Origin: Notolepis coatsorum
Lineage: Eukaryota > Chordata > Actinopteri > Aulopiformes > Paralepididae
Assembly (NCBI GenBank): GCA_963971535.1
Contig: OZ020590.1
Location: 151,642,034-151,706,033 of the forward strand
Length of the DNA: 64,000 nt
Direction: 5' to 3'
Both the position numbers and the translations under genes were made by a program. Below are positions 1 through 10,640 of the stretch, one piece after another. How positions within the stretch are numbered: the stretch's first letter is position 1; each line of letters begins with the position of its first letter. Below the pieces are notes generated by a model. It ran no database searches and was not told the DNA's origin. It saw only the letters and a program-made list of their open reading frames with translations.

Positions 1-39
1 GTGAGGCGACAGTGTTAACCACTACACCACCGTGCCGCC
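1..39 (-). mobile_element. tRNA-derived SINE, 5' head fragment
   Basis: Read on the minus strand this is a tRNA-like SINE head (GGCGGCACGGTGGTGTAGTGG, then the A-box-like GTTAACACTGTCGCC). The same head is seen complete at 31,650-31,737, where it is also followed by CTACTAGTGGTC. It is cut by the window edge. Its position directly before the Y block matches the unit 1/unit 2 junction, so another duplicated unit probably lies to the left. Confidence 0.7.
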
Positions 40-433
40 TACTAGTGGTCAAATGAGCACAAATGTCATAAAACCATGTAATAAAATGAACGCTAAAAAT
101 TCGTTACATTTAGCAGAAACGAGTGAAATAAGGAGCTATATTTCAAACGGAAGCACCTCCCCTCAGCAGAGAGCGGCAACTTCTTCTTCTTCTTCTTCTT
201 CTTTTTGAGGTTTAACGGCGGCCGACCACTTGTTAGGGTATTTGCCGCCATCTACTGGTATCCTTTACCTCCTACAAAATCCAATTCCCCTCACCTTCAT
301 GGAGTGCAACTGTGACCACTGTGTTCCTGCTCTGCTTGAATAATGGACACGGGAGACAGGATGGACGGAGTACTTCTTTTCTTTATACTGTCAAGCATAA
401 GAAATATACAATGCCGTCAGACTTAAGCACATC
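40..433. repeat. Y block of duplicated unit 1 (left part)
   Basis: This unique-looking spacer is repeated almost exactly at 31,738-32,115 and, with a SINE inserted, at 46,881-47,770. On the minus strand it holds the 3' terminus of an I/Nimb-like LINE. It ends at the BEL/Pao insertion point and resumes at 10,636. No credible gene is seen. Confidence 0.85.
178..262 (-). mobile_element. 3' terminus of an I/Nimb-like LINE with (GAA)n tail
   Basis: On the minus strand the sequence runs through a GGCGGC...GCCGCC stem-loop into TTAAACCTCAAAAAG and then a GAAGAAGAAG tail. Fish LINEs of the I/Nimb type are known to end with a short hairpin and GAA-type repeats; the assignment here is by that resemblance. 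Tail length varies between the copies: longest here, shorter at 31,880 and 47,522. Confidence 0.55.
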
Positions 434-2897
434 TGTTGTGAAGGATCAGATTAAACCGAATATATATATTTATTTATGGATATATATTTAATAGTATTTG
501 TATATCGTTTGATATCCCTTGTATATTCTTTGTACATATACACTGAATATCCATTTAGTCTACTACAGCCCATAATAGTTCATTCTCTCATTGGACAAGA
601 ACCTGGCGCCAGCAGACAAGCCCCTTGAGTCAAGTTCAATAGTGCCGACGAACATGTCCCAACTAGCCCCGGTTCCGCGTAGGAATACGGCTACCGAAAT
701 ACGAATGGTACTATTTGTTCACCGTGCATATAAATATGGCGCAAGTAAAGTAGAACTTTCTTTTAGTCCATTAGTCCTTTACCCTCCAACCTAGTAACAG
801 ACGTGAAGCCTCACCCACGACCCACGTGTGGTGCAGTATGGCCTATTTGGCCCCAGAATAGGCATTGAGACCTCGTGTAAATTCATAGCTAAATTGTCAT
901 AGTTTGGCACTGTACCGTCGAGTGGGACGTATTTCTATTAAGTTAATAATAGTCTATTATGTATGGTGCATCGTTCGGTTAGAGTTCTAAAGTGAGCAGC
1001 ACCCCCATCGTTTCCTCGCGTTATCTAGAGTCTTAACCAGGCTGGGCAGACCACGCGTGGTGCTTTCATCCGAGGAGTTCTGGGCGAGGACGAGTAGACC
1101 TGCACATTGGATTACCTACCCGGACGACTGCTGAGCCTATACGGCATGGAATATCTATTTGCTTTGGGTGCTTTGATTTGTGGAGCGGATAACAGCCAAC
1201 GCCGGTGAGTGTTGGAATTACCCCCGAGAGGAGCCCAGGTGAGACGGCGCTCAACCCAGACCGAGGCCGCCTCGCTTCTCTTTCGTTGTGGACCTACAGC
1301 CTACAGCTACCGTCTACAAGAGGGCCCAAGTGTATTCATCTGTGGATCAAGATCCTGCAGGCACTGTGTTCTGTACCTGAATTCTCCCCAGGAATCGTTG
1401 GCCAGATGGGATGCAGCTGACGGCTCTCCAAACCCCCCCCCCCCTACTGACTTACAACCAGCAGGACCCCTTTAGTAGGGCTGGGCGATATGGCCTAAAT
1501 ATGATATCACGATATTTTCTGACCTTTCGGCGATACACGATACACATCACGATGTTTTTCTTTTTTACCCCAAACAATTCATTATGAGGCTTACCAAGAC
1601 AGTATTTGATTTTGCAAGCTAACATTAAAGACAAAATAAAATACCCATGCATTTAGCATTTTTATATTATATATTAGATTTAGATTATTAGATTATATAT
1701 TGCATATATTTAGCAATGAGATATTATATGATTTAGATATGAAATATGATGAATTGAAAATGGGGGACCCTGATGTAAACAAGACTAAAGTCTTTCTCTG
1801 GTCTGCATCCCCTTAACAATTGTATGTATTGAGCTGTACTGTACCCATTCTGCAATATGTTAATAAAGTTTTAAATCAATCAATCAATCAATCAATAGCA
1901 TTTTAATGAAACTACTGTATATATGTATGTCTCTAAATGTTTTGATGAATTGAAAATGGAGGACCCTTATGTAAAAAAGTCGAAAGTCTTTTTCTGGTCT
2001 TCATCCTCCTGTACTGTATTGTACCCATTCTGCAACCCTTTAACAAAGTCTTCACTCATTCATTCTGACGGAAACATATAATTTTGATTGACAGTCGAGT
2101 CTGCCAATTACGTCACAGCGCTTGCACCCGCCCTGCTGTTCTTAGCACCAATCGGCAAGCTCCTAGTTTTTTACTTCCTGAATGTCCTGTGGCTGAACAA
2201 CGTCAACAAAGCTACTAACGTTAGCTCCCCGCGGCCGTCGAGTAGGAGACCAGTGCTCAACAGGATGACTAAATGAGGCATAATGATTTTACTACAACGA
2301 ATGTTATAATAAAAGCCTTTCCATACATCTGTCTGATTGAAAACTTTATTAACAGACCGCGGAATGGGCATATCTCAGCACGGGCTGAGATATGAACGAG
2401 TAACGTGTGGACAGATTGACGCGACACAATCCTCTTGGGCAAAACATCACGATATCCACGATACGTTGAAAAAGTGTATCGTTAATGAACTGTACCCGAT
2501 ATTTATATAATATCGTCATATCGCCCAGCCCTACCCTTTAGTATCCCGCTATAATCCTTAAGTACCATCGCTATAGTTCCCTAAAGAACCAGGTTGTATA
2601 CTTGCTTCCTGCGTAACCAGAGATTGGACATTCAGTGTTGATTTGCCTATGAATACTCATTTGCCTTACAAGTGCATTCAAATCATAAATGTAATTAAGT
2701 GAATGTTGTATATACCTTTTGCTATATTAAACCTTCGACTGTTATATTTGTGTGGACCTGATTTCATATGTGGGAAAGTGTTCATCATACTTAGATATCG
2801 TGTACTGTATGGCCAGAAGTTAAAGTACATCAAGCGGTAGTGGTTTAATGATACCATACTTATCAATACAGTCAGGGAATTGTACCCCTCAGTTAAA
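434..2897 (+). repeat. 5' LTR of the BEL/Pao element, split by a hAT insertion
   Basis: The LTR matches 9,237-10,635 along its length except for the 1,058-bp hAT element at 1,476-2,533 plus its 8-bp duplication. Removing these gives about 1.4 kb. A TATA-like TATAAATATGG lies near 729. A short open frame at 591-794 recurs in the other LTR; it starts with TTG and resembles no known protein, so I do not call it a gene. Confidence 0.93.
1476..2533. mobile_element. Non-autonomous hAT element, copy 1
   Basis: Terminal inverted repeats begin TAGGGCTGGGCGATATG and the flanking 8-bp duplication is CCCTTTAG (1,468-1,475 and 2,534-2,541). The right LTR provides the empty site. There is no transposase. 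The interior contains LINE 3' tails: about 1,740-1,900 ending in (AATC)n, a more diverged one at about 1,945-2,065, and a short antisense one near 2,335-2,370. A near-identical copy lies in the opposite orientation at 14,209-15,268. TSD length and termini fit hAT. Confidence 0.93.
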
Positions 2898-2899
2898 AT

Positions 2900-2916
2900 T
2901 GGTCCTTCGAGCCGGA
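2900..2916 (+). other. BEL/Pao primer binding site, tRNA-Tyr type
   Basis: Two bases after the 5' LTR the sequence TGGTCCTTCGAGCCGGA appears. It is exactly complementary to the 3' end of vertebrate tRNA-Tyr including CCA, as I know that tRNA. This is the expected place and form of a minus-strand primer site. Confidence 0.85.
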
Positions 2917-2965
2917 GGGTAACTAGTGTAATATTAATATAGTGTTATTAATATTGAAATGGCCT

Positions 2966-5900
2966 ATGATGAACACTCCACGAAACGGTCCTCCTAACGT
3001 AGAACGCCCGCGGCGCAGACGACAGACACCTCAGTACTTAGAGGATTACGCTGTCAGTCAACTACCTAGCCTTCTACAGACGGTAAACGCGGTAAAAGTA
3101 GAAAGTAAAATTATGTCTGACCTTAACGACCAGGTTACCCCGACCACAGAGGCCCTAGTGGGTTCTAATGTAACTGACCAAGCTCACGGTGGGGACCAGG
3201 AGGAAACAGACATGCCTTTACCCCCCGCCAATACCGAAGAAGTAGTCCCCGACCAGCTCCGGGAGGAAGACAACCCTCCAGAGGTGGAACCCTGCACAGA
3301 ACAAGATGAGGAGAGCGCCGAGGAGATAGAGCTCCAGGACTCCCCAACGAGTACAGCCAGGAGCGGCTCACCTCTACAAGCGTCTTCCCCCAGCGAGGCG
3401 GAGAGGATGCTGTCACAGGCGTTCCTCGTCAGCCTGACAGCCTCTACCGAACGCGATCGACTCCAGGGTGAACGCGATCGACTTCAGGGTGAACGCGATC
3501 GACTCCAAACACAGCAACGGAGCGAAGAAGAGCACATATGCCTGGAGATGAGACGCCTTCAGACAGAAGAGAATATGGCAAGAGACCGGTCCGACACCCA
3601 GCGCGCCGCTGACGGTGCCCAAAGAGAAGCAGAGCGCGACATCGCTCTCATCCAGCGCGAAGCCGAGCGCAACAGACTACAGGGCGAGCGCGACAGACTA
3701 CAAGCGCAGCTAATGGAGCAGCTGATCACCAAGGCAACACCCTCTCCCTCCGCCAGGGGTTCAAGGGCCTCGTCGAGACAACAGTCAAGGGCAGCATCAC
3801 CTAACCGACCAAGCGACCCTGAACTTGACCACCAGAGAGAGCCTATACCCCCCGCAGACCCCCTTCCCCGACCGGTCCAAGCGAGACCCAGCTACAAGGA
3901 AGGAGCAGCATACACTGCGGAGAGGCTAAATAAACGACTACAGGATCTAGAGGACCTGACAGAAGAAGAAGAGGGAGAGGAGGAGAACCAAGCCCGACGA
4001 CAGCACAGTACTCCACCGGACCAGGAGGTCCAGTACAGCCCAGGCTATACCCCCGCGGCGCTGCGCTACAGACCCCCGACTCTATTCACGGGTGAGCATG
4101 ACGCACGACCAGCCCCGAGGAACAGCACCTGGACCAGCGGGCCATGGTACCCTGCCGGTACCAGCCCACAGAGAGGCGCAAGAGGAGACTCGCCTAGGAG
4201 GCCTCTCTCCCAACGCTCACCGATGTGCCAGCCATCCACGGCGTCATACATTGGCACACCGACGTTTCCAGACTTCACCCATGAGAATCGAGCACAGTAC
4301 ACGGAGCTCCGGATGTGCTTAGAGACAATGATGGTGGATGTCGTTGACGAACGCCACAAGTATGCAATATTACTGAAGCACCTGAAAGTACCCCGAGCGC
4401 ACAATATAGCGCTAGCCTATGCCACCTCTACGACCCCATACACCGCGGCTCTAGCAGCGCTGGACCAGAGATATGGACGTATATGGGATTACGTAATCCA
4501 AGAGATAAGGCATATTGACCGCCTACCCCCAGCAACAGACAATCGCTCACTAGACGACCTGTCTATAAAAGTGCAGTCCCTGGTAGGGATGCTGGGAGCG
4601 CAACGAGAAAAGGGTATGCACGAGCTATACGCCAACTCTAACGTCGAGAGGATTTTAGAGAAGCTGCCGCCCGCCAGACAAGAGCGCTTTAGGCGGCAAA
4701 GAGACCACCGTGATCCTAACGGTCCCGAACCATCCCTCCTCGATTTAGCCGACTTCCTGACGAGAGAAGTCAGCAGCCTACGCTTGGATACATTCGTGCG
4801 GAGCACACCAAGCTCCAGAGAGGGACCTAGGAGAGTAAACGATGGAAGAAGATCAGTGACTGTCATGCACCAATCAGAATCAGTACCGAGCAGTAAGAAC
4901 CACAGTACCCCCTCGAGAAAAGAGAAGTGGAAGATGGTGTGCCCGTACTGCGAGAAGGAACACTGGCTGTCACAATGTGACCTGTTCAAGAAGATGAATG
5001 CAGAAGAAGTGAGTCAATGGATAAAGTCCAACAGGCGCTGTTACCGATGTGCGCGCAGTCACATGGCAGCCGAGTGCCGCCTAAAGAAGAGGTGCAGTCG
5101 GTGTGACGGAGCCCACCTAGATGTCCTACACGACAGTAACAGAAGAAAGCCTGCACCTGCACCATCGAGCAGCACAAAGGCAAGTGTCATGTACATTGAC
5201 CCCGCCAGCAGCAGCGGCGCCCAGGTGCTCTTAAAGGTAGTCCGTGTAACATTGAGCCACCAAGATAAAGTCATGGACACTTACGCCGTCCTTGATGACG
5301 GGTCAGAGAAGACCCTTCTCCTCGCATCCGCTGCGGCCCAGCTGGGACTGCGGGGGAGCGAGAACCAGATGACGATTCGGACAATAAGAAGAGATTTAAA
5401 GACGATAAAAGGCGAGAATGTCTCCTTCACTATCGCAGCAAGCGGGCAGCCAGAGAGACGGTATAGGATTACAAATGCTTTCACCAGCCAAGAAATAGGA
5501 CTATCACAGTACACCTACCCCATCGCCAAACTGATGGATAAATATGTGCACCTGCGTCAACTACCTATCCCGCTCATAGACGGCGCCACCCCGACCCTGC
5601 TGATAGGCTCTGACCATGCAGACCTCATAGTCCCGATAGACCGGGTCCACACAGGACCCAGAGGCTGTCCTGCAGCAGTCGAGACCCGCCTAGGATGGAC
5701 ACTACAAGGTCCCCTCGCTAAATCTCTCAACCGAACAGCAGCCACTAGCTGCCTTTACTCCAGAGTGACAGAAGAAGACACCACTCTCCTGCAGCATGTC
5801 GAGAGGCTATGGACACTAGAGACAATGCCCTTTAAGAACGAAAAGAAAGACATTCGTTCTAAAGAAGACATTTACGCCATAAACCTCCTCGAGCAAGGGA

Positions 5901-7480
5901 CAAAGAGAGTCACAGTCAGCGGAGTGATGAGATACGCAACTCCACTCCTGAGGCGAGAGGGAATGCCCACCTTTCACGCCACGAAAGAAGCTACGGAGCG
6001 GTATCTATTGAACACAGAGCGGCGCCTAGCCAAAGACCCCGCTCAAGAGAGTGTGTACCGCGCTGAGATTGAGAAGCTAATCACAGCGAGACACGTAATG
6101 AAGATTGACATTAAAGAGGCCGATCAGACGACCGAATCATGGTACGTGCCGCACCACAAGGTCCACCACAACGGCAAGGATCGCATTGTGTTTAACTGCA
6201 GCTACCAGATCGGATCCCAGAATCTGAATAAAGAGCTCTTGCCCGGCCCCACACTCGGCCCCTCTCTACTAGGCGTGCTACTACGCTTCCGCCAGGACAA
6301 GGTGGCTATCAGCGGGGATATCAAAGGGATGTTCCTGCAGGTGAGACTAGTGGAGGAGGATAAGCCCCTACTGCGGTTCCTATGGAGAGAGAGGATCGGA
6401 GATGAGCACCCAGCCATCTACCAATGGGAAGTCCTCCCCTTCGGAACCACATGCAGCCCGTGCTGTGCTACATTTGCACTGCAGAAACACGTCGCAGAGG
6501 ACCCAGCAGCAGATGAAGAGGTCCGACACAGTGTGAAGAACAGTTTCTACGTGGACAACTGTTTACAAAGCGTTTCGACCCAAGAAGAAGCCGAGGCTCT
6601 CCTACTCAAGCTACGCGCCTCCCTGATCAAAGGCGGCTTTGATCTCAGGCAGTGGGCCAGCAGCGACCCGCAAGTATTGCGCAGCCTCTCCCCCGCGGAC
6701 AAGGCAGCCAGTAGCGAGACCTGGATGGCGACCATCCCAGGAGAAGCCCAAGAAATGACACTAGGACTAGTCTGGCGCTTCAAAACAGACTCGCTCCACT
6801 ATAGACACAAACCCCTGACCACGGAGCAGGGAAGGTCGACGGCGATACCGACCGCCAGACGGAGTGTGTACAGAACACTCGCCAGACAATATGACCCGTT
6901 GGGATGTATTCTACCTTACACCACCAGGGCAAAGATGATTGTACGAGCACTATGGGACAAGGACCAGGGCTGGGACGACCCAATACCCGCACACCTTGCC
7001 TCCACATGGAGAGAGTGGGAGACGGAACTCCGCTCACTCCCAGGCGTCAACATACGCCGCAGCTACTTCCCACCCACAGTGAGGCCAGAGACATGCAAGA
7101 TGGATCTACACGTCTTCAGCGACGCCTCCGAAGTAGCCTATGGATCTGTGGCCTACTTGCGTGCCCAAGAGAAGGGAGGAGAGATACACACCGCTTTCAT
7201 CCTGGCTCGCTCAAGAATAGCCCCACGAAAGCAACAATCTATCCCGCGTCTAGAGCTCTGCGCAGCCCTAGCAGGAGCGCATCTAGCCACGTTAATCCAA
7301 CGTGAACTCACCATCCCGGTGCAAAGAACAATCTTGTGGTCAGACTCTACGACAGTACTCACATGGATCAAGTCTGATTCATGCAGATACAAGGTCTTCG
7401 TGGGAGTCAGAGTCAGAGATTCAAGAGTTAACAGAAGCAGCAAGCTGGCGGTATGTGGACACCAAACACAACCCAGCTGA
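2966..7480 (+). CDS. BEL/Pao polyprotein: gag, protease, RT, RNase H
   Basis: The frame is open from 2,942, but the first ATG codons are at 2,966 and 2,969, so I start there. The N-terminal gag part is highly charged with coiled-coil repeats (RDRLQGE, about 3,440-3,700). A DUF1759-like gag domain lies at about 4,250-4,800. Cys/His zinc knuckles lie at about 4,940-5,135 (CPYC, CYRC, CSRC). The protease shows DDGSEKTLL near 5,290. The reverse transcriptase shows DIKGMFLQ near 6,317, LPFGT, and YVDN (not YVDD) near 6,548. RNase H begins at SDAS near 7,118, with LELCAA and SDS further on. The last 20 or so codons are out of frame relative to the family: a small indel near 7,420 moves the true continuation into another frame and this frame stops at 7,480. 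Confidence 0.92.
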   Translation: MMNTPRNGPPNVERPRRRRQTPQYLEDYAVSQLPSLLQTVNAVKVESKIMSDLNDQVTPTTEALVGSNVTDQAHGGDQEETDMPLPPANTEEVVPDQLREEDNPPEVEPCTEQDEESAEEIELQDSPTSTARSGSPLQASSPSEAERMLSQAFLVSLTASTERDRLQGERDRLQGERDRLQTQQRSEEEHICLEMRRLQTEENMARDRSDTQRAADGAQREAERDIALIQREAERNRLQGERDRLQAQLMEQLITKATPSPSARGSRASSRQQSRAASPNRPSDPELDHQREPIPPADPLPRPVQARPSYKEGAAYTAERLNKRLQDLEDLTEEEEGEEENQARRQHSTPPDQEVQYSPGYTPAALRYRPPTLFTGEHDARPAPRNSTWTSGPWYPAGTSPQRGARGDSPRRPLSQRSPMCQPSTASYIGTPTFPDFTHENRAQYTELRMCLETMMVDVVDERHKYAILLKHLKVPRAHNIALAYATSTTPYTAALAALDQRYGRIWDYVIQEIRHIDRLPPATDNRSLDDLSIKVQSLVGMLGAQREKGMHELYANSNVERILEKLPPARQERFRRQRDHRDPNGPEPSLLDLADFLTREVSSLRLDTFVRSTPSSREGPRRVNDGRRSVTVMHQSESVPSSKNHSTPSRKEKWKMVCPYCEKEHWLSQCDLFKKMNAEEVSQWIKSNRRCYRCARSHMAAECRLKKRCSRCDGAHLDVLHDSNRRKPAPAPSSSTKASVMYIDPASSSGAQVLLKVVRVTLSHQDKVMDTYAVLDDGSEKTLLLASAAAQLGLRGSENQMTIRTIRRDLKTIKGENVSFTIAASGQPERRYRITNAFTSQEIGLSQYTYPIAKLMDKYVHLRQLPIPLIDGATPTLLIGSDHADLIVPIDRVHTGPRGCPAAVETRLGWTLQGPLAKSLNRTAATSCLYSRVTEEDTTLLQHVERLWTLETMPFKNEKKDIRSKEDIYAINLLEQGTKRVTVSGVMRYATPLLRREGMPTFHATKEATERYLLNTERRLAKDPAQESVYRAEIEKLITARHVMKIDIKEADQTTESWYVPHHKVHHNGKDRIVFNCSYQIGSQNLNKELLPGPTLGPSLLGVLLRFRQDKVAISGDIKGMFLQVRLVEEDKPLLRFLWRERIGDEHPAIYQWEVLPFGTTCSPCCATFALQKHVAEDPAADEEVRHSVKNSFYVDNCLQSVSTQEEAEALLLKLRASLIKGGFDLRQWASSDPQVLRSLSPADKAASSETWMATIPGEAQEMTLGLVWRFKTDSLHYRHKPLTTEQGRSTAIPTARRSVYRTLARQYDPLGCILPYTTRAKMIVRALWDKDQGWDDPIPAHLASTWREWETELRSLPGVNIRRSYFPPTVRPETCKMDLHVFSDASEVAYGSVAYLRAQEKGGEIHTAFILARSRIAPRKQQSIPRLELCAALAGAHLATLIQRELTIPVQRTILWSDSTTVLTWIKSDSCRYKVFVGVRVRDSRVNRSSKLAVCGHQTQPS

Positions 7481-9143
7481 CGTCATCACCCGGGGAATGT
7501 CCCTAGATGACCTCACCCGTCACAACATCTACAGTGACGGACCAGAGTTCCTCAAGCTCCCGGAAGAAGAGTGGCCTACGCCCACCCCACGGAAGGCGAG
7601 TAAAGAGGAGGCTGAAAATAAGAAACCTATGTTCTGTGGATTGAGCACAGTCGCCTCCACAGACCCCAACATAGATGATTGCCTCACCCTACAGAGTGCG
7701 CAGCTAAAGACATTCCTGTGGCACCACCCAGAGATTCAGCCCACCACTGACATTTCAGCAGCTGACTACGAAGAAGCAGAACTTCTTCTACTACAACGAG
7801 CCCAGAGAGACTCGTTCCCCGATGAGCTAGACTGTCTACAGGGAGGAAAGCCCGTCCCATCAGACAGCAGACTGCTCCACCTGGCACCCGAGAGTGACGC
7901 CCATAATCTCATCAGAGTGGGTGGTCGTCTGCGGAGAGCCCCCGACCTACCGGATGACGTTAAGTACCCGATAGTCTTGAACAGCCGACACAAGGTCACA
8001 GAGCTGATCATAAAGAAATACGACGAGGATGTGCACCACGCAGGAGCAGAGAGAGTCTTCGCGGAGATCAGACGTCGCTATTGGATACTTCAAGGGAGAG
8101 AAGCAGTGCGACGCTTCCAGCGAACCTGTCTAGACTGCCGAAAGTGGCGCGAGCAGCCCAGCATACCCCGGATGGCTGACCTACCTCCCTGTCGCCTCCG
8201 ACTCGGCGACAAGCCCTTTCACTCCACAGGCATGGACTGTTTTGGCCCGTTGTATATAAAGAAAGGAAGAGGAACCGAGAAGCGGTGGGGTATTGTATTC
8301 AAATGCATGACCACCAGAGCGATACATATCGAACTCCTTCCAACCATGAGCACAGACTCATTCCTTATGGCCTTCCGAAGATTCACATCGCGGAAAGGAA
8401 AACCGTCTACATTGTTGTCTGATCACGGGACAAACTTCAAAGGCGGAGAAAGAGAGCTGAGAGAGAGCTTCCAAGCTATGGGCCCAGAACTTAAGACCCA
8501 CCTCGCTCCATCCCAGATTGACTTCCAGTTTAATCCCCCGAACGCACCCCACTTTGGTGGAACCTGGGAACGAGAAGTACGTTCTATAAAGACAGCCCTG
8601 TACGCCGTGCTTGGGGCCCAGACTGTGGCGGAAGAAGTCCTAATGACAGTCCTCACGGAGATCGAGGGAGTATTGAACTCCAAGCCCCTCGGTTACGTCT
8701 CAAGTGATGTAGCAGATGTCGACCCAGTCACCCCCAACACACTCTTGATGGGGCGGCTGGACCCCGCGCTACCCCAGACAATGTACAGGCCTGAAGAAGC
8801 GAACGGCCGAAGAATGTGGAGGTACAGTCAAGTACTGGCTGACAAGTTTTGGAATAGCTTCCTACTCCAGTATCTACCGTCTCTACAGACCCGCCAGAAG
8901 TGGGTAAAAGAGAGAGACAATTTGACAGAAGGAACAGTCGTCATGATTATCGACCAGTCACTACCCAGAGCTATGTGGCCGGCTGGCTGCGTAAGCAAAG
9001 TGATCACCGGTGCCGATGGCAAGGTCCGAGCAGCTGAAGTGCTCGTCCAAGGGCGGACTTACACACGTCCCGTGGCGAGGCTAATAGAACTGCCAAGACT
9101 CCCAGACACTATCGATGACGACCATGACCCCACGACTTTGTGA
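7302..9143 (+). CDS. BEL/Pao integrase and C-terminal domain (frame-shifted part of pol)
   Basis: The meaningful part begins near 7,420, immediately after the frame break; the earlier codons are a shadow of RNase H. The protein has the Pao linker with DTKHNPADVITRG, an integrase zinc-binding region (HH near 8,033 and CLDC near 8,127), then the catalytic triad: D in GMDCFGP (about 8,235), D in SDHGTNF (about 8,418) and E in WEREVRSIK (about 8,567). A DUF5641-like C-terminal domain follows (MWRYSQVLADKFW to RPVARLIELP). It would be made only as part of a continuous polyprotein, so this copy is probably unable to move by itself. Confidence 0.9.
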   Translation: MNSPSRCKEQSCGQTLRQYSHGSSLIHADTRSSWESESEIQELTEAASWRYVDTKHNPADVITRGMSLDDLTRHNIYSDGPEFLKLPEEEWPTPTPRKASKEEAENKKPMFCGLSTVASTDPNIDDCLTLQSAQLKTFLWHHPEIQPTTDISAADYEEAELLLLQRAQRDSFPDELDCLQGGKPVPSDSRLLHLAPESDAHNLIRVGGRLRRAPDLPDDVKYPIVLNSRHKVTELIIKKYDEDVHHAGAERVFAEIRRRYWILQGREAVRRFQRTCLDCRKWREQPSIPRMADLPPCRLRLGDKPFHSTGMDCFGPLYIKKGRGTEKRWGIVFKCMTTRAIHIELLPTMSTDSFLMAFRRFTSRKGKPSTLLSDHGTNFKGGERELRESFQAMGPELKTHLAPSQIDFQFNPPNAPHFGGTWEREVRSIKTALYAVLGAQTVAEEVLMTVLTEIEGVLNSKPLGYVSSDVADVDPVTPNTLLMGRLDPALPQTMYRPEEANGRRMWRYSQVLADKFWNSFLLQYLPSLQTRQKWVKERDNLTEGTVVMIIDQSLPRAMWPAGCVSKVITGADGKVRAAEVLVQGRTYTRPVARLIELPRLPDTIDDDHDPTTL

Positions 9144-9236
9144 GTTGACTGACCCTTACAGCGGACCTTGAGTGGTAGACAGTGCGGTTAATCTGTCTCT
9201 GCTTAGCTAATTAGGTGGGACTAATTAGGGGGCGGC

Positions 9237-10635
9237 TGTTGTGAAGGATCAGATTAAACCGAATATATATATTTATTTATGGATATATATTTAATAGTAT
9301 TTGTATATCGTTTGATATCCCTTGTATATTCTTTGTACATATACACTGAATATCCCTTTAGTCTACTACAGCCCATAATAGTTCATTCTCTCATTGGACA
9401 AGAACCTGGCGCCAGCAGACAAGCCCCTTGACTCAAGTTCAATAGTGCCGACGAACATGTCCCAACTAGCCCCGGTTCCGCGTAGGAATACGGCTACCGA
9501 AATACGAATGGTACTATTTGTTCACGGTGCATATAAATATGGCGCAAGTAAAGTAGAACTTTCTTTTAGTCCATTAGTCCTTTACCCTCCAACCTAGTAA
9601 CAGACGTGAAGCCTCACCCACGACCCACGTGTGGTGCAGTATGGCCTATTTGGCCCCAGAATAGGCATTGAGACCTCGTGTAAATTCATAGCTGAATTGT
9701 CATAGTTTGGCACTGTACCGTCGAGTGGGACGTATTTCTATTAAGTTAATAATAGTCTATTATGTATGGTGCATCGTTCGGTTAGAGTTCTAAAGTGAGC
9801 AGCACCCCCATCGTTTCCTCGCGTTATCTAGAGTCTTAACCAGGCTGGGCAGACCACGCGTGGTGCTTTCATCCGAGGAGTTCTGGGCGAGGACGAGTAG
9901 ACCTGCACATTGGATTACCTACCCGGACGACTGCTGAGCCTATACGGCATGGAATATCTATTTGCTTTGGGTGCTTTGATTTGTGGAGCGGATAACAGCC
10001 AACGCCGGTGAGTGTTGGAATTACCCCCGAGAGGAGCCCAGGTGAGACGGCGCTCAACCCAGACCGAGGCCGCCTCGCTTCTCTTTCGTTGTGGACCTAC
10101 AGCCTACAGCTACCGTCTACAAGAGGGCCCAAGTGTATTCATCTGTGGATCAAGATCCTGCGGGCACTGTGTTCTGTACCTGAATTCTCCCCAGGAATCG
10201 TTGGCCAGATGGGATGCAGCTGACGGCTCTCCAAACCCCCCCCCCCCCTACTGACTTACAACCAGCAGGACCCCTTTAGTATCCCGCTATAATCCTTAAG
10301 TACCATCGCTATAGTTCCCTAAAGAACCAGGTTGTATACTTGCTTCCTGCGTAACCAGAGATTGGACATTCAGTGTTGATTTGCCTACGAATACTCATTT
10401 GCCTTACAAGTGCATTCAAATCATAAATGTAATTAAGTGAATGTTGTATATACCTTTTGCTATATTAAACCTTCAACTGTTATATTTGTGTGGACCTGAT
10501 TTCATATGTGGGAAAGTGTTCATCATACTTAGATATCGTGTACTGTATGGCCAGAAGTTAAAGTACATCAAGCGGTAGTGGTTTAATGATACCATACTTA
10601 TCAATACAGTCAGGGAATTGTACCCCTCAGTTACA
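9237..10635 (+). repeat. 3' LTR of the BEL/Pao element (intact, 1,399 bp)
   Basis: The LTR starts TGTTGTGAAGG directly after a purine-rich stretch (AATTAGGGGGCGGC, a weak polypurine tract) and ends TTACA. It lacks the hAT element seen in the 5' LTR and so supplies that element's empty site. The two LTRs differ by single bases at about nine places and by one base in a C-run. Confidence 0.95.
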
Positions 10636-10640
10636 ACATC

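Larger units (their letters stand above)
434..10635 (+). mobile_element. Full-length BEL/Pao LTR retrotransposon
   Basis: The element starts TGTTG and ends TTACA, flanked by the 5-bp duplication ACATC at 429-433 and 10,636-10,640. Units 2 and 3 (near 32,120 and 47,770) read straight through this site, which proves the ends. Order is LTR, PBS, gag-protease-RT-RNase H, integrase, LTR. I counted only about nine differences between the two 1.4-kb LTRs, so the insertion is young. The reading frame is broken once, between RNase H and integrase (about 7,420), and the left LTR carries a later hAT insertion. Only 93 bases separate the integrase stop from the 3' LTR, so there is no envelope gene. Confidence 0.95.

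Noticed and set aside
591..794. 67-codon open frame in both BEL/Pao LTRs (also 9,394-9,597)
   Set aside because: It starts with TTG, lies wholly inside LTR sequence and resembles no protein; its presence twice follows from the LTRs being copies.
9144..9236. Possible envelope gene after integrase
   Set aside because: Only 93 bases separate the integrase stop from the 3' LTR.
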